Counted from the stretch's first letter, positions 1 through 12,399 are shown. The stretch is DNA of 64,000 bases from Mytilus trossulus (GCF_036588685.1 NC_086376.1:26325930-26389929), one strand, 5' to 3'. The notes: generated by a model not told the origin, from the letters alone. Made by a program: numbers and translations.

Positions 1-2160
1 TGAAAGTGGGGCTATTAATATATATATCTATGTAGTCAGAAAGAAGCAGACATAATTACAAAATTTGGAGATGAAAAAAGCAGGGTATATAATATTAGAT
101 GCAAACAGAAATTATGATTATTTTAATAAGATGTCCTGACAAATTATGTTTACCATTGATGAAAAATGATTAAAACAATTTCCATGATGTTATTACTTCA
201 TCTATTCATTGTTAAAGAATATGAAGATATTATTTTTAGTGTAAAAGTTTTTTGAGAAATGATATTGCATTAAAAATCCTATCATTTTATCAGAACATTA
301 TGAAGTTCCTTTTATATGAATTTCTCTATATAGCATTAAAAATTTGGATTTTTAATTTAAAAGGTTATAAATGAGAGAAATTTTTTGGTACAAATGTACA
401 GCATTCATATATTTGCCATCTGGTCAAGTACTGTGTAAAAAGTAGTACGCAATCTGAATACAATTTGTAGTGTTGTATTAAATACATCCTGCATATCATC
501 GCAAAACAAATTCTTCTTTTTAATATTCTGGAGTTGATTTCACCAAAAAACATACGACTAAGATTGGTCTTAAGTCATGAACAAATCAGTACACTGTAGA
601 TTAATCTTAGTCATAAGTTTTTTTGTGAAATCGGCTTCAGATTTTCATGTTTAGAAGAAATATGTAATTTTATACATTGGTTCTTTGAACAATTTGTCAT
701 AGCTCTATCATTTCTTTTCTTTCTTTCTTTCTTTACATTTTCCACTGTTACATTTCATAGTTGTTGGGGTTTTTTTTAATAAAAAGAAATCTGAAAAATT
801 GAATGAAAATATTTGTGAAGTAAGTGATACGGGTAAAAGTTTGATATGTGATTAATTTATAAACAGCAGAGCCAAAAATGTTATCATTAAAAAAATATTT
901 TTTGTATTGAAATATTATTGATTTGAAAATAAGAAAGATTTTCTTGCTTTTTAAGTTTTTAAATTAATGTTTAATTCACTACTTACTAAAAATCTAAAAA
1001 ATTTAACATGATTGTTTTCTGAAATGAAACACCTCTATGACACCAAACTGTGATGTAGATTAACCTTGTTTGAACCACCTATGCAGTATGGACTGTATTT
1101 TAGTAAAGATTTTATATACATGATGGGAACATGTTTTATACTGACAATGCATTCATTTTATAATATTGACTGAGTGTTTTTTTTAGCAAATGCAATGCAA
1201 TATCTACTTCATTGATGACATATAAAAAAAACATTCTAGGGATGTCCGAAACACACAAAAAAATTCTTTGATTGTTAACAGTTTATATTTGTCTTGCCAG
1301 AAAAACTTACAAATGTTTATGTATATTTTAGTATCATTGATTTATTTATATTGTATTAGAATTATTATACAGTGAATATCATGTTCATAAATCTCATTAC
1401 TTACTTGTTTTCATTTATCATTTTTCACTTATTTTCTAAAAGTATTTACAGCTTATTGTAAACTCAATTTTAATGTTTTTTGTAGAACAATATTGTACAT
1501 GAATTGCAATTCTTAATTATTTGTTACTGTACACCAAAAAATTATCAAATCTAAACAGAGCAGTCATTAAAATTGCTCTCAAATCACTTAAAAATAAAAT
1601 ATCTTCTGTTTATATTCCTTCTTGAATGTCCCATATTTGTTTAATGTTTAGGAAAATATTAAAACCATATTAACCTGATCCTTCTCTTTTATTGTTAAAT
1701 GTGAAACCTAACTGTTTGGAATCTTTCTATAAATTGATGTTTACTGTGAAACATATAACCTACTGGAATCTTTATAAATAATAATGTTAACCATGAAACT
1801 TACTTGGTGGAAACTTTTTATAATAATGCAATCAGAAAACCATATTTTTGGAACCCTATACAAAGAGTTTTTACTTTGATTAACTTAGATTACCTCCATA
1901 CCTCATAGCTGTGTCAAAAAATCATAATCAAAATGGTGCTATATTATTAGAAATAAAATGATTATAATTTTATCATCTAGTTATCTTACTGAGTACAGGA
2001 TGACATTTTTCTTTGTAAATTGTACCTTTGGGTTACAGCATTGTACCAAAATCAACGCCTCTTAATAATTCAGCATGATAATTACTTTATGAAATGAGAA
2101 AGATATCCCATTTAACATTCCTAAAATTAAAATAGTGGAAGGGATTAACTAGTATGAATA
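1..2160. other. AT-rich unique DNA, no gene seen
   Basis: No splice-bounded coding segment or recognisable repeat was found. A short (TTTC)n microsatellite lies at about 711-735. Confidence 0.6.
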
Positions 2161-2164
2161 AAAG

Positions 2165-3615
2165 GAAATGCGACCGCAGAGTTCGAACCCTGAACATTGG
2201 GGCAAGTATGCACACAACATTCAAGCTTGATACAGCTCTGAATTTGGATTGTGATTAAATAGTTGACACAACACAGGTTTCTGACACATAATGAATGTGG
2301 TCTAAGAACTTAAACTTAAAAACTTTAAATTTTAAATTGGACATAACCTATTATGGTCCAATATCCAAAATCTAAATACATGGTTAGATTCAGCATATCA
2401 AAGAACCCCAAGAATTCAATTTTTGATGAAATCAAATAAAGTTCAATTTTGGACCCCAATTTGGACCAACTTGACAACTGGGCCTATAATCAAAAATCTA
2501 AATACATGTTTAGATTTGGCATATCAAAGACCCCCAGGAATTAGATTTTTGTTGAAATCAAACAAAGTTTAATTTTGGACCCCAATTTGGACCAACTTGA
2601 AAACTGGGCCAAAAATCAAAAATCTATACACATTTAAATTCAGCATATCAAAGAACCCCAAGAATTCAATTTTTGTTACAATGAATCAAACTTAGTTTAA
2701 TTTTGGACCCTTTGGACCTTAATGACCCCAATTTGGACCAACTTGAAAACTGGGCCTATAATCAAAAAACTAAATACATGTTTAGATTTGGCATATCAAA
2801 GACCCCCAGGAATAAATTTTTTGTTGAAATCAAAACAAAGTTTAATTTTGGACCCCAATTTGAACCAACTTGAAAACTGGGCCAAAAATCAAAAATCTAT
2901 ACACATTTAAATTCAGCATAACAAAGAACCCCAAGAATTCAATTTTTGTTACAATGAATCAAACTTAGTTTAATTTTGGACCCTTTGGACCTTAATGACC
3001 CCAATTTGGACCAACTTGAAAACTGGGCCAAAAATCAAAAAATCTATACACGTTTAGATTCAGCATATCAAAGAACCCCAAGAATTCAATTTTTGTTACA
3101 ATCAAACTAAGTTTAATTTTGGACCCTTTGGACCTTAATGTAGACCAATTGGAAAAGGGGACCAAAAATTAAGAATCAATATACAGTTAGATTTGGCATA
3201 TCAAAGAACCCAAATTATTCAATTTTTTATGAAATCAAACAAAGTTTAATTTTGGACCCTTTGGACCCTTATTCCTATACTGTTGAGACCTCAACTCTCA
3301 AAATCAATCCCAACCTTCCTTTTGTGTTCATAAACCTTGTGTTTATATTTCATTGATTTCTATTTACTTATACTTAAGTTCTAGTGCGAAAACCAAGAAA
3401 ATGCTTATTTGGGCCCTTTTTAGTCCCTATTTCGGTAACTGTTGGGACCAAAACTTCCTTTTATGGTCATAAACCTTGTGGTTAAATTTCATAGATTTCT
3501 ACTGACTTATACTAAAGTTATAGTGTGAAAACCAAAACTCTTCGGATGACAACGCCAACGTGATACCAATATGTGACCAAAAAATTTTCAATTTTTGCAG
3601 TGTATAAAAAGTAAA
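2165..3615. mobile_element. Composite dispersed repeat, probably one element with an internal minisatellite
   Basis: The left end (gcaagtatgcacacaacatt..., 2200-2310), the minisatellite and the right part (two versions of 'cataaaccttgtg' at about 3330 and 3466, then aacgccaacgtgatacc) form a series I recognise from mollusc genomes as a unit. No transposase is visible, so the class is unknown. Confidence 0.55.
2390..3290. repeat. Minisatellite, seven units of about 124-148 bp
   Basis: The landmark gcatatca or a close variant recurs at about 2393, 2519, 2643, 2791, 2916, 3063 and 3196. Spacings are 126, 124, 148, 125, 147 and 133. The longer units carry an extra block (ccctttggaccttaatg) of about 22 bases, so two unit types alternate. 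Each unit also holds ggaccccaatttgg and acttgaaaactgggcc. Confidence 0.85.
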
Positions 3616-3619
3616 ACAA

Positions 3620-4945
3620 ACATAGACTTATACAGGTTATAATGGCTTGATGGAGGAAGTCAGATCTTAACAAGATGAGTTTGACATATTTGTCCTTCTT
3701 TACTTTTGCATAAAACCCTTAAATTGTTGGCCTGAAAAACACTCAAACCCGACAATAAATCCTCATCAAGCATGGTATAATGTTTGCCCTAATGTGATGG
3801 TATAATGTTTGCCCTCATGTCATGGTATAATGTTTGCCCTAATGTCAAGGACATATGTTCATCAATATTATTATTTTCCATTTGATTCTTTATTTGTTCT
3901 TTTCTGCACATCTCCTTTTATTCATTCTAGATTTATCATACTCTGCCTTTTTCAAGAATTATAGTGCTAACGGTATCTGATATACAGCTAGTGAATTATA
4001 TTTGTGTCTTTTTGAATTATAAAGTCGTAAATATAGAAAACACCATCCATTGTATAGAGTTCAATGTTTCTGTAATTAGTTAATCATACCAGATCCCTAG
4101 TGCCTTTTATCAATTTACTGTGTATTCCTATGTTAAATGTATAATATTAAGAGTTATCTCCCCTGGTAACTAAAATAACTATAACCAGTGCAGATGTAAA
4201 AATTGATTTAAATATATGATATGATTTGTAATTTTTCAACCTATTGGTGTTGGAAAGTCTTTAGAAAAGCTACCATCAAAAGTTATCCATTCTCCACTAA
4301 AAATCTATTTCAAATCTGTTAGAAACCAATAGGTCAATATGTATTATGATAACTTGTATTTGTTTTCATTTGTAGTAATAAAATAATAATTTGAAAGTCA
4401 TCCCCGATAAGAATTTTGAATAATGACTCAAAGCAAGCAAAAATCAGAAGAGATGATTCATGTTGCTGTATACAGAGTATAGAAAACAAAACTTCATATA
4501 TTTAGATCTTTTCTCTGCAAACTGAATGATACTGCCTCCTTTAAATATCTCATTTATAGTTTAAACCAACACCACCAGTTTGAAAGTCAATGCAATTAAT
4601 GTTTCTTGAAATACTTTGAGAAAATGATAGTAAATGTCAATGTTGTGAAAGAAAAATAGAAAATTTGTGATATAAAATAAGGTTGTGAGATGGGAGATAA
4701 CTCCTTGATACAAAACTTAATGTCTTTGTTGTTACAGATAGTGTATATTTTTTGTTGATGTTTGTTGCTCAATAGAAATACCATATTTATAAAGAAAATC
4801 CTACAAACTATTATTTCATAGTTTTAATATGAAGTTAAGTAATAAATATTTATAAACCTAAAAATTGTGTTTTATGGATGGAATAACATGGTCTGATGCA
4901 GTTAATAATTTTCAAGTTTAAGATTGGTCCTCAGTATTTATATAC
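3620..4945. other. AT-rich DNA; one short tandem repeat
   Basis: Apart from the 25-bp repeat at 3772-3846 and scattered 'gagataactcc' motifs typical of bivalve repeats, nothing is recognised. Confidence 0.5.
3772..3846. repeat. 25-bp tandem repeat, three units
   Basis: atggtataatgtttgccct recurs at 3772, 3797 and 3822 with only single-base differences. Confidence 0.9.
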
Positions 4946-4949
4946 CATA

Positions 4950-5210
4950 TGATTTGATTTGATTTGATTTTCTGTGTTTTAGTGCCACTTTTAAGCAATG
5001 CTTTTGGGGCTATTTTGTGGCAGCTAGTTTTTTATTGGAGGAGGAAGCCTAGCAAAAACCATAACCTTCAATAGGAAAACTGACAATCCTAGTCAATTAA
5101 GATTGAAGTTGATTGCACCGGCAAGAGTGGGGTTTGAAGTCAGAACCTCGAGTGTTGACTGGCTAGTGATTACAGTATAAACTACTTAGACCACTTGGCC
5201 ACCAGGCCCC
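4950..5210 (-). mobile_element. tRNA-derived SINE with (AAATC)n tail
   Basis: On the minus strand from 5210: GGGGCCTGGTGGCCAAG begins a tRNA-like head with A box TGGCCAAGTGG, then a weak B box (GGTTCTGACTTCAAACCCC) about 45 bases later. The body ends in CAAATCAAATCAAATC at 4950-4971, a typical SINE tail. The length is about 260 bp. Confidence 0.75.
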
Positions 5211-5214
5211 ATAT

Positions 5215-5685
5215 AATGATTGGACAATAACATTAAGATTTGTTGTCAGAGGTATACCACTATATGGCTTATAAATTATCCCTGTCTTAAAAACCAAGGA
5301 GTTCAAAATAATTATTTGCTGCTTCTCCTTAAAGAATGCACTATTTAGGAATAGGATTAATGTCAGGTTAGCTCAGAGCAGAATAAATGTTTTAAATGTA
5401 ACCTGTTGTTCTTGGACTGCAATATAGTGAATTAGTGAAATTATTTTTGTGTTTATATTCATTTTGTATAAATATAACAACACTAATATGATAGGTGTAA
5501 AGGATGTTATAAACATCAAATCTCAAATGTTTTTACATATGAATACTCAGTTTACTTGTAACAATATCCTGATCTTTTTCATTCATTAGACAAGTATAAT
5601 CTTCCACAGATTAAAATTAGGCACCTACACATTTAGTTTTAACACATTTATTTATAGTGGATTGGGAAACAATTTAATTCAACTT
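5215..5685. other. No feature recognised
   Basis: AT-rich DNA between two SINEs with no coding signal. Confidence 0.5.
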
Positions 5686-5689
5686 ACCG

Positions 5690-5955
5690 GTATGTTCATC
5701 CCTTTTCACTATGCTGATGCCAGTGCTGCCTTGTAGTGGCATTAGCCTGCTCTTTTTCGCAATCTACAAGGGTGTATTTTAGGTGCAAATGATATTGCTC
5801 TCTCTTAACACAGATCAGTCATTTATCATCCCCTTCTGACAGACTGTCACCGTTTCTCAAGACTATACTCGCATATCGTCTCACAGGAAAGCTTAACATT
5901 CAGTCCTTGAAATTTTCTGCCCCAAACAGGGTTGGAAACCTTGACCATCCTACAT
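5690..5955 (-). mobile_element. SINE of the 15.7-kb family, 5'-truncated copy
   Basis: The reverse complement shares with 15735-16040 the ordered blocks GTTAAGAGAGAG, CCTTGTAGATT, CGAAAAAGAGCAGG and CTACAAGGCAG. Only the B-box end of the tRNA head (AAGGTTTCCAACCC) remains. The copies differ at many positions, so the family is old. Confidence 0.8.
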
Positions 5956-6116
5956 ATTTCATAAAAAAAATATGAAAACAGGTATAATTGTGAATGAAAC
6001 AATTCTCCACAAGAGTTCATATGACAAAGATGTTAACAGCTATAGGTTACTATACTTTAACATTAGCAAAACCAACTCCGCAAAGTAAGCTATAAAAGGC
6101 CCCAAAATGACAAACA

Positions 6117-6722
6117 TAACACAAGAAAACTAGCTATCAGCCTAAGTTCTGTACAAACCTAACACAAGAAAACTAGCTATCAGCCTAACTTCTGTACAAA
6201 CCTAACACAAGAAAACTAGCTATCAGCCTAAGTTCTGTACAAACCTAACACAAGAAAACTAGCTATCAGCCTAAGTTCTGTACAAACCTTACACAAGAAA
6301 ACTAACTATCAGTCTAAGTTCTGTACAAACCTAACACAAGAAAACTAGCTATCAGTCTAAGTTCTGTAAAAACCTAACACAAGAAAACTAGCTATCAGCC
6401 TAACTTCTGTACAAACCAAACACGAGAAAACTAGCTATCAGCCCAACTTCTGTACAAACCTAACACAAGAAAATTAGCTTTCAGCCTAAGTTCTGTACAA
6501 ACCTAACACAAGAAAACTAGCTATCAGCCTAAGTTCTGTACAAAACTAACACAAGAAAACTAGCTATCAGCATAAGTTCTGTACAAACCTAACACAAGAA
6601 AACTAGCTATCAGCCTATTAAAGTTCTGTACTAACCTAACACAAGAAAACTAGCTATCAGCCTAAGTTCTGTACAAACCTAACACAAGAAAACTAACTAT
6701 TAGCCTAAGTTCTGTACAAAAC
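6117..6722. repeat. 43-bp minisatellite, about 14 units
   Basis: The unit holds acacaagaaaactagctatc and agcctaagttctgtacaaac and repeats every 43 bases from 6119. One unit has a 3-base insertion (about 6616). The array lies about 250 bases beyond the MTHFS stop codon, near its 3' end. Confidence 0.95.
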
Positions 6723-6939
6723 AATTGAAACAAATATGATCTACAGCAACTAATGAAAAATAAAAACAATATGTTTCAGAATATTTCTTCCACTTTAAAC
6801 TTGTATTATTAATAAGGACTGCACAAATTCTATTTCATGACAAATTGACAATATCTTGTACCCATCTGACTTAAATTCAGGAGAATTCACATGTTCAGAT
6901 GAATAAATTCTAGTAATTTTGTTTTGTCGCATGCACAAA

Positions 6940-6945
6940 TTTATT
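6940..6945 (-). terminator. Candidate polyadenylation signal for MTHFS
   Basis: AATAAA on the minus strand lies about 30 bases beyond the MTHFS stop codon. Another AATAAA overlaps the stop itself (6969-6974). Which is used cannot be told from sequence. Confidence 0.4.
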
Positions 6946-6972
6946 ACACAGGAGTTTCATTGTAATGATTTA

Positions 6973-7193
6973 TTAGCTATCTGGAAACAAAACTAAATCC
7001 AACTTTTTGTCATGAGTGTCTGTAGGTATAGATTCACATATCTGTTCATTAAAGGCTAAGGCAACAGTGTATGGTTTATATCCCATTTTTTCACATTTCT
7101 GAAGATATGTATCATAATATCCTTTTCCACGACCAAGTCTATCACCGTCAGCAGAGAAACCTAAACCAGGCATAATTATCAAATCTAAACCTC
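6973..7193 (-). CDS. MTHFS: MTHFS coding exon 3 with stop
   Basis: The acceptor is TATGTTTCAG at 7194-7203. The exon completes the split Gly codon and encodes [13 protein letters not shown], the GRGKGYYD nucleotide/folate-binding signature and the C terminus DLVLFPDS. It ends with TAA at 6975-6973. Confidence 0.94.
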
Positions 7194-9594
7194 CTGAAAC
7201 ATACAAAGAGAATATGTATCAAGTAATGTAAACTTACATGTAAAGCTAAAAAAACATGAAGTATTTCTAAACTTTCTGTTTAACATTTGATTATACTACA
7301 AGTAAGAGGTCTAGCTAGCTATAAGACCAGGTTTAATCTATTCTCTACTTAGAAAATACCTTTACTAAGTCAGAAATATGACAGTTGTATTCCTTTCATT
7401 TGATGTGTTTGAGCTTTAGATTTTTGCAATTTGATAAAGGACTTTTCATTTTGAATTCTCCTTGGAGTTTGCAATTGGTATTTTACTTTTTACTTTGTAA
7501 TGAAAATGAAATTACCATCATTTTCAGCAATATGTTTAATGCTTTGCCACCTTGACAGTTCCCCTGCTTACACGTTTTTTTCCAGTGGCTATGCCACTGC
7601 TAGGCATGACATTAATGTGCAAACAACTGTAAAAAAGGAGATGTGGTATGAGACAACTATCAACAAAAGACCAAAATGACACAGACAGTAACAACTATAG
7701 GTCACCGTACAACCTTCAACAATGAGAAAAGCCCATAAACTAGTGTTTTTTTAATAGCAGAAAATTTAAAATCAGAAGGATAAACATAGCTGTAGGTAAA
7801 ACTTTAAGTACCAATATTAAGGTGGTACCTAACACTACAGGGAGATAACTCTGTAAAAATCAGCAGAACGTTTTAATGAGGTTGTGTTCATAAAGGAATT
7901 TAATTCTCAATGATCAAAATTTCTAAATTCATCAATTTGAAAGTCATTGCTCTCTCTCCCTTCCTGATGACTGTAAATGGTTTACCTGTATCAAGTGCAT
8001 CAGGTCTGACATCATCATCTGCTGGCTGTTTTATTTTCCATTTTGTTTCTGGAAGTTCTTTATAATCTTGCCATGAGTTTAACTTGACCATTTTCATTTT
8101 AGGTCCAATGTATTGCGGTATAAAACATTCCTTGGTCTTTATCAAGTGTTTTAGAATAGCTACTGTCTGAATTTCATCTGACATGTGTAGGTATACAGAT
8201 ACCCTCTTACTGAACTGGAACTTTTCTAGAGATAACAACTGAAAAAATATATTGATTATGTGTATTTTAATGTTGTCATTTTAGTTTATTCAATTTTATA
8301 GTGTAAACAATTTGACAAAAATTAACCCGAAGCTACATGTTTAATAGACACTCCAGTATGTACAGTAAACATAATTTTACTCCAGAAATAAGTCAAATAT
8401 GAATTCTTTTAATATCAGATAATTTTTTTCAAATTCAATCTGTCTGACTTGTTTACCAACAAACAACACTAGCAAACACATACTTTATAGCATAACAATT
8501 TAGTAGATTAATCCTAATTTCTCAAAATATATAAATATATCTCTCTGTGTCTTATCCAAACAAAACTGTCAGTTCTATCCATAAAGAGTTTGATTTACTA
8601 TTTGAGGTTTCACCAAGTCTAAACTTGAAAATGGAAATTCGGAATGTCTCATAGTGACAACAACCTAACCATAGAGCAGACAACAGCCACGGCCACCAAT
8701 GGGTCTTCAATGTAGCAAGAAACTCCCTCACCCAGAGGCGTCCTTTGGCTGTCCCCTAAACAAATATGCATATTAGTTCAGTGATAATGGACGTCATAAT
8801 AAACTTTGAATTATACACAAGGAACTAAAATTAAAAATCATACCAGACTAAGAAAGGCCAGAGGCTCCTGACTTCGAACCCAAAATTGCGGTGGGTTAAA
8901 CATGTTTTTTTGAGACCTCAACCCTCCCCTATACCTCTAGCCAATGTAGAAAAACAAACTAAAATAAACTACTAGAACACCATTAATACATACACACTAC
9001 AATACGGCGAGTCAAATTTTCCAAAAATGACAAAAATGAAAGGACTGAATCACAACCTGTATAACGTCGCCATTCTCTACAATTTTTAAAATGACAAATC
9101 AAAACAAGTATCCTGAAATGTAAACATTATATTAGGATTAGATCATTTACAATTACTTCTAATATTGTATTAGATAAAATTACAAAAATTACATTTCAAG
9201 AAAAATACAATGTCTTTATTTCTTCAAATTCATTCCTAACTAAAGATAGTCCAACAGAGAGGGAGTACACAAAACTAAGTATCTTAAAGATAGTCCAACA
9301 GAGAGGGAGTACACAAAACTAAGTATCTTAAAGATAGTGCAACAGAGAGGGAGTACACAAAACTAACTATCTTTGTCTTTGTAGATAGTCCAACAGAGAG
9401 GGAGTACACAAAACTAAATATCTTAAAGATAGTCCAACAGAGAGGGAGTACACAAAACTAAATATCTTTGTCTTTGTAGTTACCTTGTCTGTTACAATTT
9501 TTGACTGTCTCTGTTTTTCACTTTCTGTCAAACCTGCTACTCTCTGTTTAATTTCTTTCCGTAACAAACCCTTTGCTGCTTTTAAACTATTCAT
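6973..9594 (-). CDS. MTHFS: 5-formyltetrahydrofolate cyclo-ligase, three coding exons (9594-9484, 8238-7986, 7193-6973)
   Basis: The enzyme converts 5-formyl-THF to 5,10-methenyl-THF with ATP, returning stored folate to one-carbon metabolism; the family is usually cytosolic. The exons join in frame to 585 nt, 194 residues, against about 203 in the human protein. Seen: an N-terminal KxxLR segment ([13 protein letters not shown], residues 6-18), [12 protein letters not shown] with Glu59 where the family has its conserved Glu, CFIPQY, and the signature MPGLGF...[10 protein letters not shown] at 129-149. Introns are GT..AG: intron 1 (8239-9483) is phase 0 and intron 2 (7194-7985) is phase 1, splitting a Gly codon of TGGLDL. 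The start at 9594 aligns with the family N terminus. A possible acceptor (TTTTCCTGCAG) lies about 8-11 bases upstream of it, so a 5' UTR exon is likely. Both introns are full of repeats. No key residue is missing. Confidence 0.95.
7295..7510 (+). repeat. REP-C copy in MTHFS intron 2
   Basis: It contains the REP-C blocks gtctagctagctataagacc, tcagaaatatgacagttgt, tttgatgtgtttgagctt and ends gtattttactttttac. Confidence 0.75.
7620..7745 (-). repeat. REP-A tail in MTHFS intron 2
   Basis: The reverse complement reads through the REP-A tail (cattgttgaaggttgtacgg, ctatagttgtta, ttttggtcttttgttgatag, catacc). It ends at the constant REP-A 3' end. Confidence 0.8.
7986..8238 (-). CDS. MTHFS: MTHFS coding exon 2
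   Basis: The acceptor is TTTTTTCAG at 8239-8247 and the exon opens LLSLEKF (a TTG codon, not a start). It encodes residues 38-121 plus the first base of a Gly codon and ends at ...GATACAG|GTAAAC (donor at 7985-7984). It carries the MSDEIQT and CFIPQY blocks. Confidence 0.92.
8625..9010 (-). repeat. REP-B copy in MTHFS intron 1
   Basis: The blocks aggctcctgacttcgaaccc, ggcgtcctttggctg, ccaatgggtcttcaatgtag and caaccctcccctatacctct are shared with copies at 20455, 49415 and 54340. Confidence 0.75.
9241..9482. repeat. 44-bp minisatellite touching the MTHFS exon 1 donor
   Basis: gatagtccaacagagaggga recurs at 9245, 9289, 9333 (one base changed), 9384 and 9428. The step is 44 bases, once 51 through an added 'gtctttg'. 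The last unit runs to within one or two bases of the 5' splice site (9482-9483). Confidence 0.9.
9484..9594 (-). CDS. MTHFS: MTHFS coding exon 1
   Basis: This exon holds 37 codons, from MNSLKAAK to IVTDK. Its donor is AAG|GTAACT at 9483-9482, phase 0. Reading past the donor gives non-homologous residues, which supports the boundary. The donor is followed directly by a 44-bp minisatellite. Confidence 0.9.
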
Positions 9595-9744
9595 AGTATC
9601 TGCTGCAGGAAAAGTGAAATAAATAAAAAGTTTACTGAACATTGCTGAACAATTTTGTCTATGATTTGAAAAGACAGGATTGATGTGGGACAGAAATATG
9701 TAAACATAAAACAATATTAATGAAAATATAATTTTCACAATGGG

Positions 9745-11235
9745 TTAAGATACCAAATATGTAGTTTTTTGCTAAACAATTATTTGATCCCCGATTTGAT
9801 GAAGATAAATATTCTGGTCAAGCAGATGAAGAAAATAATTCTGTTTGCAGATTTCCCTAAAACCTTATAATATAGCGTCAAAATATTCAATAAATTTGTT
9901 TATATTCAAATTATCTACCCTGTTAACTCAGCTTAAGGTAGCTACAACAACAATTGGAAGTTTTTAACAACCTTGACTGGCTATACAGCCCTTGCACAGT
10001 CAGTCATGTGAAGGTTGCCAAGGTGTCTTCCTCAATCTTATAACTTTGAATTACCAGAAAACAATTGGTCTTGATCTTGATAAAATGTGCAAATTTCAAG
10101 AGTAGTAGGTAATTCATGTGTAAAACTTATCATTTTGATATACATGATATAGAAAATGACATGTTCACTCATATTTATGGCTGCATTTTTACAAAAAACA
10201 GAGTACTTTTGTTTGATTCAATTTTTCTAATTTTGCCAATTAAAGGGAGACAACTCAAATGTAAGGGCAGATAATTCAGGTAAAGTTTCTTTTATTATAG
10301 AATTTGTTAGGTTTTTACCTATTTTATGTAGCTAGAAAAACAGGTCCCTTGAATCCATTAGTTCTTTTACTTATCTGAAAGCATTTTATTAGAGCTATCT
10401 TCTCATATCTTTAATATCCAAAAAATTCATGGTGAAGTTTTCGTCTTCAGGGGAGAGGGGGGGGGGGTTGTTCCATGCTTAATCTATACAAAATCTTGCA
10501 ATTTTGCACAACCTGTAAATTGAAATCAAGTGCAGTGACCCATTTTTTGTATTATATTTTTGAAAAAAAATCATGATATAAACTACTTTTTTGAAAGAAA
10601 AAAAAATCTATGGATTTAATCAACCTTAAAAACAAAATTATATCAAGATTTTTTTTAGTATTTAAAATCAAATTATTCTAATAAGATAATAGATCATCAT
10701 AAGATAATTCATATCAATTTTTCCATTCAGGTAATAAATCTCATTGCTAAGGCCAATTTGCTAAATTGCAAAATACTAGTAGTACAAATTGTCAGAAGAT
10801 TAATAAACTGCATTAATTCGCATTAACCTCAACCAAAAGTAACATATACTTCTATTCCACTCCCCCTCCCCCAAAAAAGAATAAAATTTCAGTTTAAGTT
10901 CAAACAATAAATAATTACAAAGAAAATATGTTAGGTGTCGCCAACTTTCAGTTCTAATCACAAATAATGTTGCTCAAAGGCCGCCGTACATTTTTTTCCT
11001 AACGTCTTCTCTAAAAACTTCGTTTCAATCAAAACCTTATATTCTAAAACTGAATTTTCTTACATAAATAACTTTAAGACTTTACCTGCTATTAATCTAG
11101 CTTAACTTTTAGTTTGTTAATCTAAGTGACAGATATTTCGACAATTCATATCAAATACTCTTTTGATGAGAAACACTTGGGTTAGTTCCCTTTCATCATC
11201 TAAACAAGAACATGTATGAAAAACCATCAGAGACA
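9745..11235. other. Upstream of MTHFS, no further exon recognised
   Basis: AT-rich DNA with a G run at about 10452-10467. A 5' UTR exon and the MTHFS promoter may lie here, but I could not place them. Confidence 0.4.
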
Positions 11236-11704
11236 TCTATTCATTTTGGCAATTCAATTCAAAGCTTTATTTATAGTAAATATTCAATACTCTGCAACAA
11301 CTCAAGCTATATTTAGCTTCCTAAATCGACTGAATAACAAAATTTAATATACACACATACAAAAATCGGGTAAACAACTCAAAACATGCTCACTGCTTGA
11401 CAGTTGACGAAGTATTAGATTGGTGATGATGCCAGGCTATATCATATAAGAACAAGATAATACCGAGGAAGTTCATTCTACGATACCAAATCGATGTTTA
11501 AACTCTTAAGGAGGCTCGATGCTATAAACACTTTATATAAGAAATTCCTGATTTTGTTCCTTTAAGTAAGTAGATCAAAATAATAAAATAAAATTAGGGG
11601 AACGAGCAATGAAATGACAAATGTCAAATCGGCACAATGTTCAATCACTGAGCCAGGTCTATACTATAAGCGATCCACAGACGAACTTTTATTAAGCTAA
11701 CTAT

Positions 11705-11845
11705 GTGGTATGGGCTTTAATTGTTCAGTTTTGAAGGCAGAATGTTCACCTACACACACAAGCAGCTGTTAATTTCTGTGTCATTTGGTCCCTTGTGGAG
11801 ATTTGTCTCATTGGCAATCCGTGATACCAAATCATTTTTTTTTTT
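11705..11845 (+). repeat. REP-A tail copy
   Basis: tatgtggtatgggcttt, ttgaaggcag, tgttaatttctgtgtcattt and ttgtctcattggcaatcc are in REP-A order, diverged, and run into a T-rich end. Confidence 0.75.
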
Positions 11846-11846
11846 T

Positions 11847-12330
11847 TAAATATTTCAATAAATGTGTCTTTAGCCTTTTTTTAATCGATTCAAATGACTA
11901 TTAAATTTTAAGACTTTTTGGAAGACTTTTCCACTGAGTCCCGACCATTAAATCGATTCTCCGCTTACTACATATTTTGGTCCGTGTGGTCTTTTTAGTT
12001 TGCATCTTGATCAGCGCAGGCTAGCATTTTAAGATCATGGCGCAAGGATCGTGCCAGTTTGTAAAAATATATGAGTTCACTAAGATACAAAGGAGCAAGT
12101 CCATACAAGGCCTTGTACGCGTACATCAATATTATATACTGCCACGGTATCTGAGTTTAAATGGTAACCAGTGAAGAGTCACGAGTGTTGGGGTTATGTG
12201 TTCAGAATTCTTTTTGTGGGTTACCGGCCTGATAGCGGTGTTCTGAACACGCTAAAGTTTGAAAATAATAGAGGCATTCCCACCAAACATAACCATAACC
12301 AAGTCATGACGTAACAGCAAGAGAACATAC
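11847..12330 (-). pseudogene. Decayed C-terminal end of a non-LTR retrotransposon polymerase
   Basis: On the minus strand, in changing frames, the conserved tail of a CR1/L2/Jockey-like ORF2 can be read: HNPNTRDSSL / TLHWLPFK, then YKALYGLAPLYLSELI, SLRH, and finally QWKSLPKSLK...SFESIKKRLKTHL. Several stops and frameshifts show it is dead. Family assignment rests on the LHWLP and YKxLxGLAPxYLxELI blocks. Confidence 0.7.
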
Positions 12331-12399
12331 TAGAGTTTTGCAAGCGTCTTCCATTATAGTTCATGATAGGTTATCGAATCCGTACTATGTTACGAATCT

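Noticed and set aside
6117..6722. CRISPR-like array
   Set aside because: The whole 43-bp unit repeats, with no unique spacers, in a eukaryotic context.
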